A stretch of 64,000 bases of DNA from NCBI GenBank assembly GCA_000497125.2, contig CM035322.1:1124001-1188000 (forward strand), in the 5' to 3' direction. The DNA comes from Spironucleus salmonicida (Eukaryota > Fornicata > Diplomonadida > Hexamitidae). The notes beneath the pieces are model-generated. The model worked only from the letters and a program-made list of their open reading frames with translations. It ran no database searches and had not been told where the DNA came from. Each line of letters starts with the position of its first letter. The stretch's first letter is position 1. A program made the translations under genes and the position numbers. Of this stretch, positions 10,802 to 24,218 are shown one piece after another.

Positions 10802-11122
10802 ATGCCCTGTGGATGTTCTGCTACCTGTAACTGCTGTGATAAGTGCACCGGTAAGGCCGGCTGCTCCTGCGGTTGTCCTTCATGCAAGTGCGAGAACGCG
10901 TGCGGCTGCTGCAACAAGTGCACCGGTAAGGCCGGCTGCTCCTGCGGTTGTCCTTCATGCAAGTGCGAGAACGCGTGCGGCTGCTGCAACAAGTGCACCG
11001 GTAAGGCCGGCTGCTCCTGCGGTTGTCCTTCATGCAAGTGCGAGAACGCGTGCGGCTGCTGCAACAAGTGCACCGGTAAGGCCGGCTGCTCCTGCGGTTG
11101 TCCTTCATGCAAGTGCGAGTGA
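10802..11122 (+). CDS. Metallothionein-like protein with four tandem units (right copy)
   Basis: Same 106-residue, 38-Cys protein as 8319-8639. Codons are GC-rich and fixed (TGC dominates), and the 75-bp units are kept identical, pointing to recent expansion or continuing gene conversion. The cysteine-rich membrane gene follows 145 bp downstream in the same direction. Two identical head-to-head copies would raise dosage, as metallothionein duplications do in other organisms (known for the family; inferred here). Confidence 0.85.
   Translation: MPCGCSATCNCCDKCTGKAGCSCGCPSCKCENACGCCNKCTGKAGCSCGCPSCKCENACGCCNKCTGKAGCSCGCPSCKCENACGCCNKCTGKAGCSCGCPSCKCE
10802..11122. repeat. 75-bp tandem repeats inside the metallothionein gene (right copy)
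   Basis: Four 75-bp units, mirror of 8319-8639. Confidence 0.9.
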
Positions 11123-11267
11123 CTCACTGTTTATTGTGCTTTTTTTACAACATACTACCCCACACGGCTGGAAAACTACTTGAATATTACTCTAACTCTA
11201 ATCTTTTTATTAGTCAGTATAGAACCATTTTCTCATTAATAAACTTAAAAATTGTAATTCTAATATA

Positions 11268-12362
11268 ATGTTTTGTATCAAAATATTAATTAACTTATAA
11301 ATGTAAATCTGCAATTACACCCATACACCTACATGCATCCCCTGTGACACGAACACCATGTATCTTATTATTGATACATTTACCTAAATAGGATAGTGCT
11401 AGTGCATTGACTTGCAATTGGTGCCGGTTTTCGAACACAGTTTCATGCGGTGTAAACTACTAGAACCAAATACTACTACAAATGCTGATTATCTTATAGT
11501 AGCAAAAGAATGCTTAAATTCCTAGATTCCTGCTCTGCTATCTGGGACGGAATGTACATTCTGTAACGCGCAATTTGATGCACATGTTGGTGGGGCTTGC
11601 CTCCATAATAGTGGTGCCGCGAGTGGGGAATGCGCACTCGGCTTTTCGAATTTAGACGGACACTGCACACGGTGCTAACCGGGGTAACTTGCCTTCCGCA
11701 TTCCTAACAGTAGTACAACGTTTTGTTCCAGCACCTGCCCTGCTCCAGATCAGATTTATTCCCCTCCATTACTCAGCTGCGGCACGCCCTGCGAGAACCT
11801 TGCCATAATGGGTCTGATACAAACAGAGGTTTCTGTGTAGAATGATCAGTGCATCTGCAGGAATGGAGCACAGATCGTGTATACCAAATCTGGGTTACAG
11901 TGTAGCTTCTGCGAGAAAGGACATATCCAGAACCGTATGATGGTTGCTGGATCTATCATAACATTCTGCCGTGCGGATAATCTTAACATATTTAATTAAC
12001 GGTGCCCCGATGGTTTAAGTGTTTTTAATGGATTATGTGATTGTACAAAAGGAGATGTCATGATCGAGGGTGTTGACACTTCAGAATGTCAGCGCGGAGT
12101 ATTTCCGGTGAATAATTTAGCTGAAAACTGTGAAAATGGGTATATCATTCATCTTCACCTAGGTAACTTCACTGGAAACATCTGCGCGTAGGACATACAG
12201 AACCAAGCTGGGGTGATTGTCAGTACCGTAGTTGGTGGGGTACTTCTATTGGTTGCAGGTGCAGTGGTTTTTATTTGCATTTGGAAGGCCCACGCTCAGA
12301 AACGTGATTTTTTGGCTGCTGCATCACCGCCTTTGTGTACGGATCAGGGTATGCATATCTGA
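11268..12362 (+). CDS. Cysteine-rich type I membrane protein, CRMP/VSP-like (right copy)
   Basis: Same 364-residue protein as 7079-8173. Ectodomain phrases such as GGACLHNSGAASGECALGF and CTRCQPG are those of EGF/VSP-like cysteine-rich repeats. One helix near residues 316-339 is followed by a short basic tail and TGA at 12360-12362. The start chosen is the first ATG in frame after an AT-rich leader; the next Met (residue 12) is possible. Confidence 0.8.
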
Positions 12363-12415
12363 GTCCCTTGTAGTAATGCATATTATTATACAATATAAGG
12401 TTGTATGTAAACGGA

Positions 12416-12838
12416 ATGGAGCTTCCTAGTCTAGTGTACCTCTACTTAGCACTGCTGGCAAAGCACCTCGCTGCCGATGGCTTGTTTTAGTTTCTATGTT
12501 AGTGCGGCGATAAGTCCACGCCATGCAAGAAGGGTATCTGGTTACACTCACTTTAGGTTACTTATCTTCAACTACTCATCGTTCCGCCCTTCACGCTTTA
12601 CTTTGGCTACCGACCTAGTTATGCAACCGCTGCTATCGCAGGATCATTTGCTGTGGAGTTTGGATCACATTTTCTGATTGATCTGGCCAAGTCGCACTGG
12701 AGGAGTCGCAACTCATCACGAATGTAGATCCGTGCCTGCAGAGTTTCGGTGTTTGTAATCGACTAGGCCCTCCACTGCGCCAGTCTGACCGCCTGCGTTG
12801 CCGTGGTATGGGCCTCCTTCCTCCCGCTGCAGACCTGA
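12416..12838 (+). CDS. 140-residue hydrophobic protein (right copy)
   Basis: Mirror of 6603-7025: same start MELPSLVYLYLALLAKHLA and three hydrophobic stretches, ending at TGA 12836-12838, 14 bp before the outer edge of the arm. Function unknown. Confidence 0.6.
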
Positions 12839-13136
12839 AAGCGTAAAGCAGCTTCACTATGTTCTAACAATTCTTAATTTTCATCTATAGTGAAATAGAA
12901 ATTATGAATTTTATTGCTATCATTATATCACTCTTTCTTCGTCGTTTTTACGGTCAATTACCAATTTTCAAAACTATACCGCCCTCATTCCCTGCGCCCT
13001 CTATTATCCAACTTTACCACAAATACTCGGTTCACGAAAATCACTGACTTTCCATTTTCCACTCCCTTTAAAAATCAATTATCTATTATTATATATTAAT
13101 ATATAGTTTCCTACCACCACATTTCGCCCAAAAATT

Positions 13137-14717
<1,581 letters not shown>

Positions 14718-14779
14718 GACGGGGAAGGAATGAAAAGTAGAAAGAATACATATCGCAATAATATATTATATACTCAAAT

Positions 14780-15493
14780 TCATTTTAAAAATTAAAATAT
14801 CTACAGACACAAATTGAAACTACAAAATAGAATGACTGCGAATTCAATTAATTTTGCTACCTTTCTTCTTCTATCTTGCTTACTAATTATTTCAATAAGA
14901 CTATTTTCTTTTTCAAAATGTTCTCTTTTAATATCTTCTAATTATTATCCAGTAACTTATCTTTTACTAAACTCCTCTACAAATTACTCGGATGCTTTTT
15001 CTATTTCTCTTTATAACCTTTCAATATCTCTTTCGGCCTTTTCAATATCTTTTTTATCATTTTATTCCTAAAATTTCATATTTTTAATGTATGACTCTTG
15101 CTAATTAATCTCTTTTACATTTTGCTTTATAGTAACCTAAATTCGCTCAAGTTGTATATAATTTTCTTCATTTTCAACCTCTAACTCCCGAATAATTTCT
15201 TCTTTCTCAGTAGTAGCTGTTGATAAAATTTCAATCTAAACGTCAAACTATCTTTTTGAAGCGGTATTATTCATTTTCATTTATTCTATTGTTAATTCCT
15301 AATAATTATTATTGGATTTTAATTGCTTTAACTCATCAAAACAAGAGTCTAATTATAATTCTAACTATTTTCGACTTTCTACTTCATTAAGTAATAATTT
15401 CTCTGTATCTGGTATTCTTCTTGAACGAGATAAAGAAGGTGTACGATATGATGTCATTGGAGATGATCTGGAGCGTTTTTAAGGACTAAGCAT
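14780..15493 (-). CDS. Tail-anchored coiled-coil protein, family member 1
   Basis: 237 residues. Basic Ser/Arg-rich N-terminus (MLSPQKRSRSSPMTSYRTP), long coiled coil, and a C-terminal hydrophobic segment (IEFAVILFCSFNLCLQ) just before TGA, so probably anchored by its tail in a membrane. It is paralogous to 58240-58953, which has exactly the same length: RIPDTEKLLLNEV matches RMPETEKLLQREI, and YQELTIEQMK is identical in both. Function unknown; ends 63 bp upstream of the CTP synthase start, same direction. Confidence 0.85.
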
Positions 15494-16206
15494 ATTCAGA
15501 ATCTGGAGTGGTAAAATTTATATTTTAATATATAATAATATTATATATTAAAAATGGGGCATATTATATATATTAGTTTAATATTAATTGTTGCACGTTT
15601 AATACTTGTAAGAGATCAATTACCTTCTTAGTTATAATTTAATCATTTATATTTTAATAAAATTTAAGATTAAAGAAATAAAAATCATTAAGCTTACATC
15701 TATTATAATCTAGATGCACAAAATATTTTTCAGTTTATTAGGAATATTTAAATTTGTCTACATATAACTATCCGATACTAGTATATTAGCGTAGTTTTTA
15801 ATTTTATTTACTAGGCAAATTATTATTGATCTAATATTCGTATCTACACCTTAAAAATTAAATATTTATTAAAAAATTAAATATAAAACCACAAGCCACT
15901 AAACTTAAGGCTAAAAAACTGATAGAGAATTTAGCTTAGAATATTATTTTAATTAAAAATAATATTCGAAAAATATTTTAAAGGAGAATCGGAAAATGAC
16001 CTAATTTACAAGTTAAAGTAGTAAAGTAAACAATCATTTATAATTTTGATAAACAGAGATACTTAAATAAATAAGTAATGTCTCTGTTGCCATTTAATAT
16101 CGTTGATCAAATAACATTGCTAACTTATTAATTGATATCTTATTTCTTTAATGAAATATAACATTATATTATTATATAGTATAATTATTAATATTTCCCT
16201 TCTTAA
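15494..16206. other. Intergenic region with divergent promoters
   Basis: 713 bp between divergent genes. AT-only elements lie 27-57 bp from the start on the minus side (15520-15550) and 17-47 bp from the start on the plus side (16160-16190). A frame at 15554-15829 (+) begins MGHIIYISLILIVARL and ends in TGA, possibly a small secreted or membrane protein, but composition is that of random AT-rich DNA. Confidence 0.4.
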
Positions 16207-19200
16207 ATGGCTGCATTCATTTAATTCTCACATTAAAAGGCATAATAAGATGCAGAATTAATTAAGGAAGCCATATTATTAGCATCTAGCAGTGGATCAC
16301 CAACTACTAAAGCAGTTTTAATTGCGTACGAAAACTTATTAAAAGATAGATATAATTTATAATTTTCTCGTGATTCTCTTATATATCGTACTATTCTTAA
16401 GATGTCTTTAATTAATTCATATCGTCCTCCGTCGGTTTCGAGTTTTTTAGATCAATCATATTCGATAAATTAGATACCTGAAAGTAGTAGCAAAATATCT
16501 TGGCTTTAACGCCTTGAAATGGCTTATTAATGGTTATATTACTCTCATATAATAAATTGTTTTAAAGTAAATATGCTCAATAAACTGGGATATGGAAGCC
16601 TATAAAAAGCATTTGTCAGTACTAAAAAATAATCTTCAGTAAATGACAATATGAGTTTTTCGGGAGATAAATCAAAAGAAGAAGAAAATATAAATAAAAC
16701 TGAAAGTAATGATGATGAAAGTGCAGGTGAGGGAGACAAAAGTGGACCACCTGAAACTAGTGGATTAAAATATGATTTTTCTAAAATTAATGCTTTTAAA
16801 TTGATAAAAGAACTTTCTGAGAATAAAACATAGAGTTCTGCGTTAAGTGGGCACAATATAGAAGCACGGGATAGTTTAAGTAAAATATCAAAACATAATA
16901 CTCTAACTGAATCTGATAGCAGTGTTAAAAAGGATAAATCTCACAATTCATCTTTCTTCCATGTTTTAGGCCCGAAAGACAAAAGTTTAAATGACTAAAA
17001 TAACGATAAGAATAATAAATCTAAAGAAAAATATTAATCAAAGAGAAGCTCCAGTTCTAAGCATAAATATAGCGAATCTTCAGAAACAAGTCTTTACTAC
17101 TCGGAAGAAGATTCGCAACATAGCAGCTTATCAGATTTGGAGCTTAACTTATCAAATCTTTATTCATCGAATATCTAGCTAAAATCGATATAGAAAAGTT
17201 CTGAATCATCATCTCCAGATAAGTAAAAGCTGATGGCACCAAAAACGAAATAACAAATTGAATAGCAACGCTCTACTTTATAGGATTCGTTCGCAGTGTT
17301 CCTGCAAGAAAATCTCTAAAATGACACCCATCTAGACGAGTAACTAAGAGATTTGAATCGAAAATCGAGCCTCATGACTAAACATGAAAAAGCTGACGAA
17401 TCGCAGAACTTATCAAACTAAAGCAACAGTTTGGTCTAATAGCTCCTCAATAACAATACTACTTAATCCCAAGCTGCCAAACCCCCAAATTTCAAATCGA
17501 TCTAGCAATTAAGCCAAAACTCGCACACCACACCCTCCCTGCACGATATTTCTGCAAAGCCGCTCGAAAGCCTCCTACAGGACCAGTACCCCTCGATCGT
17601 TGAGAACATGATTTCGGGCTGCAATTCGGTCGATTCGATCATCACAACGGCCTCCTTCAGACTGCGGATTCAGGAGAAGGCGGACCAGTTCGAGCTCATT
17701 CTGGTGCGGCATTTGTTCAATTTGTGGAAGCGGAAGTCGCTGGATCTGATCAAAGTCCAGAAGAATCTTGCTAACGAAATCGTGAACTTCTACGCCGCAT
17801 TTGCGTTCTACAAAATGAAAAATACCGTGAAAGCGCAGGAAGCGAGGTTTGTGAAGGCGAAGCAGTTCATTTACCACTAGCGGAACAAAGTCATTATTAG
17901 GGCCTTCAAGGGGCTCAGAATCGCAGTTTCGGAGCAAAAATAGTTCGATTTCGGGCTGGATCCGGTCCAGGAGATTACGGCGCTTGTGCGCTTCAAAAAC
18001 GAGTTCTAGGCGCTTTAAGATAAAATAGCGAATGAGCAAAGTTCTGACAAATTTGCATACTTCAAAAACCAGCAGATGGTGCAATTCCAGCAAGAGCAGC
18101 AGGTGATACTGAACCAGAAGAAGCTAGTGCTCACCCCGGACGAGCGATTTTACAAAAAGGTCTACGCGCTCCGCAGCTTCTTCATGCCCTGCTTCCCGTC
18201 CATTGAATCAGTGATTCCGCAGTTCCAGAACCGAAAACTCGCGCAGGCGTACGACCATTTGATCGATTTGGTTGATGCGACGACCGAGCCAGAGATTTTT
18301 AGCCAAATTTTTGCGTTTGTGCGCAAATTGATGCCAAAGGGCTACAGCATCCTCCCCGCAGCCGTACACACGCTGCGAAGGCCGATCGACTACCTGAACT
18401 TCCTGCAGGCGTGCAAGAAGTACCAGATGTACCAGAAGTTTTTCTTCCTAAAGTACCTGAAATTCAACGTCGAGCTCGTGCATGCAAAGGTCGAGATTTT
18501 CATTTAAAAACACAAATTCGACAAGTGGAAGCGCGTTTTCGCGTACAGGCACCGAATGAAAAATATAGACCAGTTTTTGCTCGACTACCACAACGAAAAA
18601 GTGCTCAAAAAGCGTGCGTTCACGCACTTGGTTTAAGAATTTCGGGATTTGCAGCTAATTTAGCCATTTTTGGGCAGACTAAATAATTACACTTTGAAAT
18701 CGATTTTTCACTCCCTCAAATTTGCAGCTAAGGAAAAGCGCTACAATAGCCGCGAATTTGTCAAAAAAGTTGATATTTACTCATTTTTGCGCTCTTTGCA
18801 CACGAATTTTAACGTGATCGTCGACAGGTTCAATTTCCTTGTCACGACTGAGGCGCTGGTCCTCCAAAACGCTCGAAAACGCACGAAAAGTCGAATTTTA
18901 ATTTCGCTGCGCGAGGCCCTCGCGGTGCGCGTTTTCCAGCTCCTGCACCGCTAAAAATTCAACGCGAAAGCCGCCGTTCTGGTCTTCGAGGTTTCGCGCA
19001 ATAAGTGGAACGCGGTGGTCGCTTTCCACGTAATTTAGCAGAAACGGACTGCGAAATACCAATTTAAGGCGCTTTCGACCTTGCTGCAATTTGCGATTCA
19101 CCTGAGAACGAAATTCTCGTAGCTGGCGTTTGCGCGCTAATTCAAGCTCGCGTCTGCTGCGTTTTAGGCGCTGAAAACGAAAAGACTAGCCCTGAGCGAA

Positions 19201-21900
19201 AAAACGCGTATTTTGAGCTAAAATTTCACCTCGTCCAGCTTCGTCAAAATCGCGCAAATTCTGTTCAAAATCGCCCATTTGGTTGCCAAACTGGATGCTT
19301 ATTAGCTCGGAAAGTCATATAAGCTGTTCATCAACATTTATTTGAATTGGAAGGAAAAGTCGATTTCAAATTCAAATTCGCGTTAGCAGAAAATGCTGAA
19401 AATTCTTTTCCAAAATAATGCGATTATTATACGAAAATAATTCACGTTTTGGCTGCGTTTTGCGCGTCTCACTGCGCGGGTGCAAATGCGCAAAAATCAA
19501 GCCCTGTAATCTCTCTTTCAGCACTGGCTCTTCCAGTTGCGGGAAAGCGTCCAGTTCGTCGCTTTCAAGCCTGTCCTGATCCGGTTGCAAGCACTGGCCG
19601 CACAACCTGATTTCGAAGGTCAAAAACCAACAGAAAAATCAAAAATTCTATAAAATTTGAGGCAGAAATTTATGCTTTTCGAGAATGGAACCCGGGCCTC
19701 TTTGAACGTAAACTTGATCGGTTTTTGCTTTTTCGAGCTGCGCGCCAATGCAGTACGGAGCAAGGGATTGAAGTTTTTCAGTTACTGTCTAAAGAACCAA
19801 ATCGACCGCATACGCAAAATTGTAGCATTCAAAATTTTGCAAAGTTAGGCAAAAAAGGAGCGGAAAATTTTCGATGTAATGAATAGAAATATATATAATA
19901 ATGTAAATATTGTTTTTGAGGAATTACTAAAACGGCATAATGACTTTTAACAGAAGAGTCTGGAGTGCTATTATATTGATTTACGGTTCTGTAAGCTCGC
20001 AGCTTTCAGGGCTTTAAAGTAAGCCCATTTTGTGAGGCAAAGTGCCGTTTTCTTCATCGAGAATAAGCAGAAAAATAAAATTTTACAGGCAGCTTTCAGC
20101 ATGCTCCAATAGCGCTACAAACATATTATAGCTAGATTTTGGGAACTATGGCTGAAGCAGTAGCGGATTCTGCTACGCAGTGTATGGCGAGCACTTCAAG
20201 TGAAAAAAGCGCAGATTCAAGCCGTGCAAACTGTAGAATCACAGATTTAGAACAATAATAATTTCTTAGTTCGCCGCACGTTTACGTGCCTCGTCGACCG
20301 CGCTTCGCAACTGGCCGATTTCCGCTTTTCCCGCCTCTGCGGGATCGCTAGAAACGCTCTTAACACCATGTCCCAAAAACGTCAAATTTTTGTTGCTGCG
20401 CACGACGCAATTTTTGCAAATTACATCGAAAAACTTTCCCAAAAAGCTCTAAAAGGACTCAAAACCGAACACGGAATGGCGCTTTTGGCCTCTCTGAAGG
20501 TCTGCAAAAAGCAGCTCAAGCAAGTTAGAACAGTCTTCTTCAAATGGCGAGTCCTCGCGCGCCTGAAGGCGCTGCACTCGATCCTGGAAGCGCTAACGCA
20601 GCGCCACACGAAGCGGAAATATTTAGCGGAGATGCGCGTTTCCGCACGTCTATGCTCTTTGGAGAGCGGAATTGAGGAAATGAGCAGGTAGAGAATCGTC
20701 AAATAGGCCTTTTCTGCAGTTTCCAAGGTCATCGGAACCGCCAAAAACGAGGCTGCGTTGACTGTTGTTTTGGTCGATTTTAGGGCTAAAACGGCGTTTG
20801 TAGCAATAGTTGAGAGATTTAGTATATTGCAGGGCTAACAGCGTTAGCTATAAGAACTTTATGGTAAGAATATCCAAAATACTGCTTTTAAATCGCTAAA
20901 AACGAAAAATTAGCATTTCTTGAGCGTTTTACCGGTAGTTGATAAAAAGCAATTTGAAATCAACTTTTCACTCCTTAAACTAGCTCTCGGCACATGGATT
21001 TTCTACTTTGTCTAGATGAAAAAAGTGTCTCTAGCGCAATCACACGCTGCGAAACTGAGCAAAAAGCTAGCTTTCTCTGCGCTAATACACAAATTCAATT
21101 TCCTTGTGAGAACGCGTAAATTGGCGAAATAGGGCAAATTGGATCACTTGAAATAATAAGCATTTGCCAGGTTTCTTCAAGTTTATCGAAAAACGATTAG
21201 CAGCGAGTAAAAGCTTCTCAAATTTTAGCTGTAGAAAAATGCAAACACGAAAAGTTCAATTTTGAGGCTATTTTCAGAATTATTGCATAAAACATTTGAG
21301 GTCCGCTCTGCAGTTTTCGCACTGTAGCAGAAACTGGGTCAGAAGCAGTTGAAAAGTGCATTCCAGGTCCTAAAACTCAGGAATAACAAGTTGTAACAAA
21401 ATGAAAATTAAATTATTTCGCATGGTAACGGCCAAATTTTGGCGAAAACCTTCAAAAATTTACTCGAAAGATCACGATAATTAATTTCATTATATCAGTT
21501 AATTTAGAATATTTGTGTGAAAAGTTGCAAAAAACTAGTTTTTGGGGTGATAACGGATGTCCAACTGATTAGCAGGCATTTTTCACGGCTGCGGCTGTCC
21601 GTATTGCTCGTTTCCTGGCACCGCGCAGCGCAGCAGACACGCCTGCGCTTGAAGGAGTCCGAACTCCAGCGGCGGGCTGCGGGGTTCATCGACAAGCGGA
21701 GACGCAGTCAACTAAAGTCCGTTTTCACGCAAATTAAACTACAGAATTTGAAGTATCAGCAGATGGAAAAGGTTGCGGATTCTGTGTTTTTCGGCAAATG
21801 CGAAGCCTTCGCAGTCTGGCGGCAGACGACTTACGACCAGCGGAAGGAGAAGCGGAACAAGAGCGCTTTCAGCTTCGGGAGCGGAAAGAGCGATTAGTGA
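16207..21900 (+). CDS. Giant Sfi1-like helical-repeat protein
   Basis: 1,897 codons without TGA. Residues 1 to about 430 are low-complexity (Ser, Asn, Gln, Lys). The rest is a long array of irregular helical repeats, each with an aromatic/Leu core and often Trp-Lys: LFNLWKRKS, FDKWKRVFAYRHRM, HWLFQLRESVQF, FFKWRVLARLKAL, LWLKQQRILL. This matches the style of Sfi1-type centrin-binding repeats of basal bodies and spindle poles; centrin binding is inference. The first kilobase is AT-rich, and from about 17,500 on the codons are GC-rich. Frame ends GAT TAG TGA, so one extra Gln follows the Asp. Other long helical-repeat families cannot be excluded. Confidence 0.8.
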
Positions 21901-22352
21901 GCAAATTGATCATTTCGGGGTTTTTTCTTTTGCTCTGTTAACGACTGCAAGGAGAACTATGGATGTCAAAATTGTAATACCGAGCGTAATGTAAACTGCG
22001 TTGCGTGAACTATTGGATTCTAACTTGCAGTTGAAGGTTAATGCGTTTGGAGTGCAGTAAAAATTCATCTCATTATTTGTTTGGATTTTCCGAGAGAATG
22101 AATAGAAAACTCTTAATATTATATAATATTAGAAATGTTATTGCTGACATAAAGAAGCCGATTGAGGTTGGTTTATCGGGGAATACTAGTGTAAAGTCTA
22201 CAAAAATGTATAGGTTGATTAAGAATGTGTCAAATACCTCGCAATAACCAGTATTTAATATTTAAAAAAATGTGTATACAAAATAATTGATCTCCAACCT
22301 AAAATTAACACATTATTATATAATTATCTATTATAATAGTTATTTAACTACA
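21901..22352. other. Intergenic region before hydF
   Basis: Two overlapping frames look partly coding: 21959-22147 (starts MDVKIVIPSVMQTALRELL) and one from the ATG at 22041 that stays open and in phase with hydF. Neither is established. An AT-only element (22311-22340) precedes the hydF ATG. Confidence 0.4.
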
Positions 22353-23630
22353 ATGTCACTTACACCTTCTACAGATCGCGTCCACATATCTATTCTAGGT
22401 AGAATGAATGCTGGGAAGTCCACATTTATCAACGCATTAACAAATTCTAACATCTCTATTGTAGATTCTACTCCAGGAACTACTGCAGACGCCAAAATAT
22501 CCCTTATGCAATTGCACAAGTTAGGGCCAGCTAAAATATTTGATTGTGCTGGTATGGATGAAGAAAAAGTGTTAGGTGCGAAAAAACTCAAAAAGACAAT
22601 GCGAATTGCCAAGATGAGCGATCTTGTGATCCACGTTATTGAAGAAGATAACTTAAGAAATGGACCATTAAACCGTAATGTAATCTCTTAGTACGAGAGA
22701 AAAATTAAAAATTAACCTCTTGGAATCGAAGTAGAGTAAATTATTAAAAACCTCTAAGGTACAAAATCAGTCATTAATGTAGTAAACTTCAAAAAGGCAG
22801 TAACACCACTCTCAGTATATGAAAAACACTATCTTAATGGTCCAATATTTGCTTAGAATCTTTAAAAAACAACTTCTGCGGATCTCTGCTAATTTTTAGA
22901 GAAGCATGCTGATTTTGATTTTCTAAATACATAAGAACTCATTCCAAAATTCTTAAAACCTAATGACAATGTTCTTATGATAACACCACTTGATAGAGAG
23001 GCTCCAAAATAACGTCTTTTACGCCCATAAGCAATGGCTCTGGAAGCATTTTTAGCCAATAAAATCTCTGTAACAATTCTCAACCTTGACCTTTAAAAAT
23101 ATAGAGCTGGAGATGTAGTTACAGTTAATGCGCTTAAAAATCTTGCCAGTACAGCATAGTTTATACTTACAGATTCACAAGCAGTAGATATTATTGCTCC
23201 GCTCAAAAGACCGTTTTCTACTTTCTCGATCTAATAAATCCGCTATCTTGCTGGAGAATATTTTGATTATCTCATCAATTCTCTTGATAAGTTTAAAAAT
23301 GCAAAGAACAAGAGAGTACTTATTGCAGAAGCGTGTACACATGATAGGTTAACATCGATTTGTGAAGATATTGGTACTAGATAAATTCCAGATTAATTAA
23401 AGAAATTAGGAGCTGAATACGAATTTTCATTTGGAAAAGATGATGAAATTTTAGAAAAATAAAATTTTGATCTAGCGATTCATTGTGGTGGATGCATGAT
23501 TAGTAAATAGCAGGTAAGAAGTAGATTGAAAGCATTAGTCGATAAGGGAATTCCAGTGACAAATTATGGGATGTTTTTAGCGTTTGCAAAATGTGGAAGT
23601 GTAGGTGGTGCTGTAGAGGTATGGAAGTGA
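22353..23630 (+). CDS. hydF: [FeFe]-hydrogenase maturation GTPase HydF
   Basis: 425 residues. HydF is the scaffold on which the 2Fe subcluster of [FeFe] hydrogenase is assembled by HydE and HydG; in diplomonads such as Spironucleus it belongs to the hydrogenosome. The N-terminus TPSTDRVHISILGRMNAGKS carries the P-loop, followed by DSTPGTTAD (G2) and DCAGMD (G3). The central part has ITPLDREAPKQR. The cluster-binding domain has EACTHDR (C-x-H) and HCGGC in AIHCGGCMISKQQ, the conserved C-x-H ... H-C-x-x-C ligands. No obvious organelle presequence if the ATG at 22353 is used; an in-frame ATG 312 bases upstream would add 104 residues. All ligands are intact, so it should be active. Confidence 0.95.
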
Positions 23631-23718
23631 TGGCTGTCACATTGTTTGAAAATTTATAGTTTTGAATAGTTTGTATTATCTAAATTCTAATTAATTATAA
23701 CATATATAATTTATATAT

Positions 23719-23791
23719 GCCTTTTTAGCTCAGCAGGTAGAGCGTGCGGCTGTTAACCGCAAGGTCGACGGTTCAATCCCGCCAAAAGGCG
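23719..23791 (+). tRNA. tRNA-Asn (GTT)
   Basis: 73 nt cloverleaf: acceptor GCCTTTT/AAAAGGC, D arm GCTC-GAGC, anticodon loop CTGTTAA (GTT reads AAC/AAU), T loop TTCAATC. One A-C mismatch in the T stem. A T run follows (Pol III terminator). Identical in sequence to four other copies in inverted repeat 2. Confidence 0.97.
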
Positions 23792-24218
23792 AATTTTAAT
23801 AGTTTCAAATATCGTATTAATATTATATATAAATCTATTACATTTATAAAATATACGTTAAATATAGTTTTATAATCTAGGATATGATGATCAATAGTTT
23901 CAGTATTATTATAGATAATTCAATTTAATATATAATAATGATTGCATATAAGTAAACTTAACAATATAAAATTTACTTCTAATAAAATCTAGAAAATTCA
24001 TTTAGTATTAGTTAAGATGTATAGTTAACGTATTAACTCTAATTTTATTAATGAAATTATTTAAATATAGAATTATTTCGTACCCTAGATTCATAGTATG
24101 TTTGATATGAAGATTTCTTCGACCCAAACTTTAGATTTGACGGTCATTATAATTGGGTGTATGTATTTTACATATAAATAAATTGTTGTTGACTAAAATA
24201 GAAAAAAATTAAAATCAT
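23792..24218. other. AT-rich intergenic stretch
   Basis: No supportable gene; very AT-rich between the tRNA and the 3' end of the first membrane-protein paralogue. Confidence 0.5.

Larger units (their letters stand above)
10463..12852 (-). repeat. Inverted repeat 1, right arm (2,390 bp)
   Basis: Reverse complement of 6589-8978, apart from one substitution seen. The mirrored genes are all on the plus strand here. Spacer between arms: 8979-10462 (1,484 bp). Confidence 0.97.
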
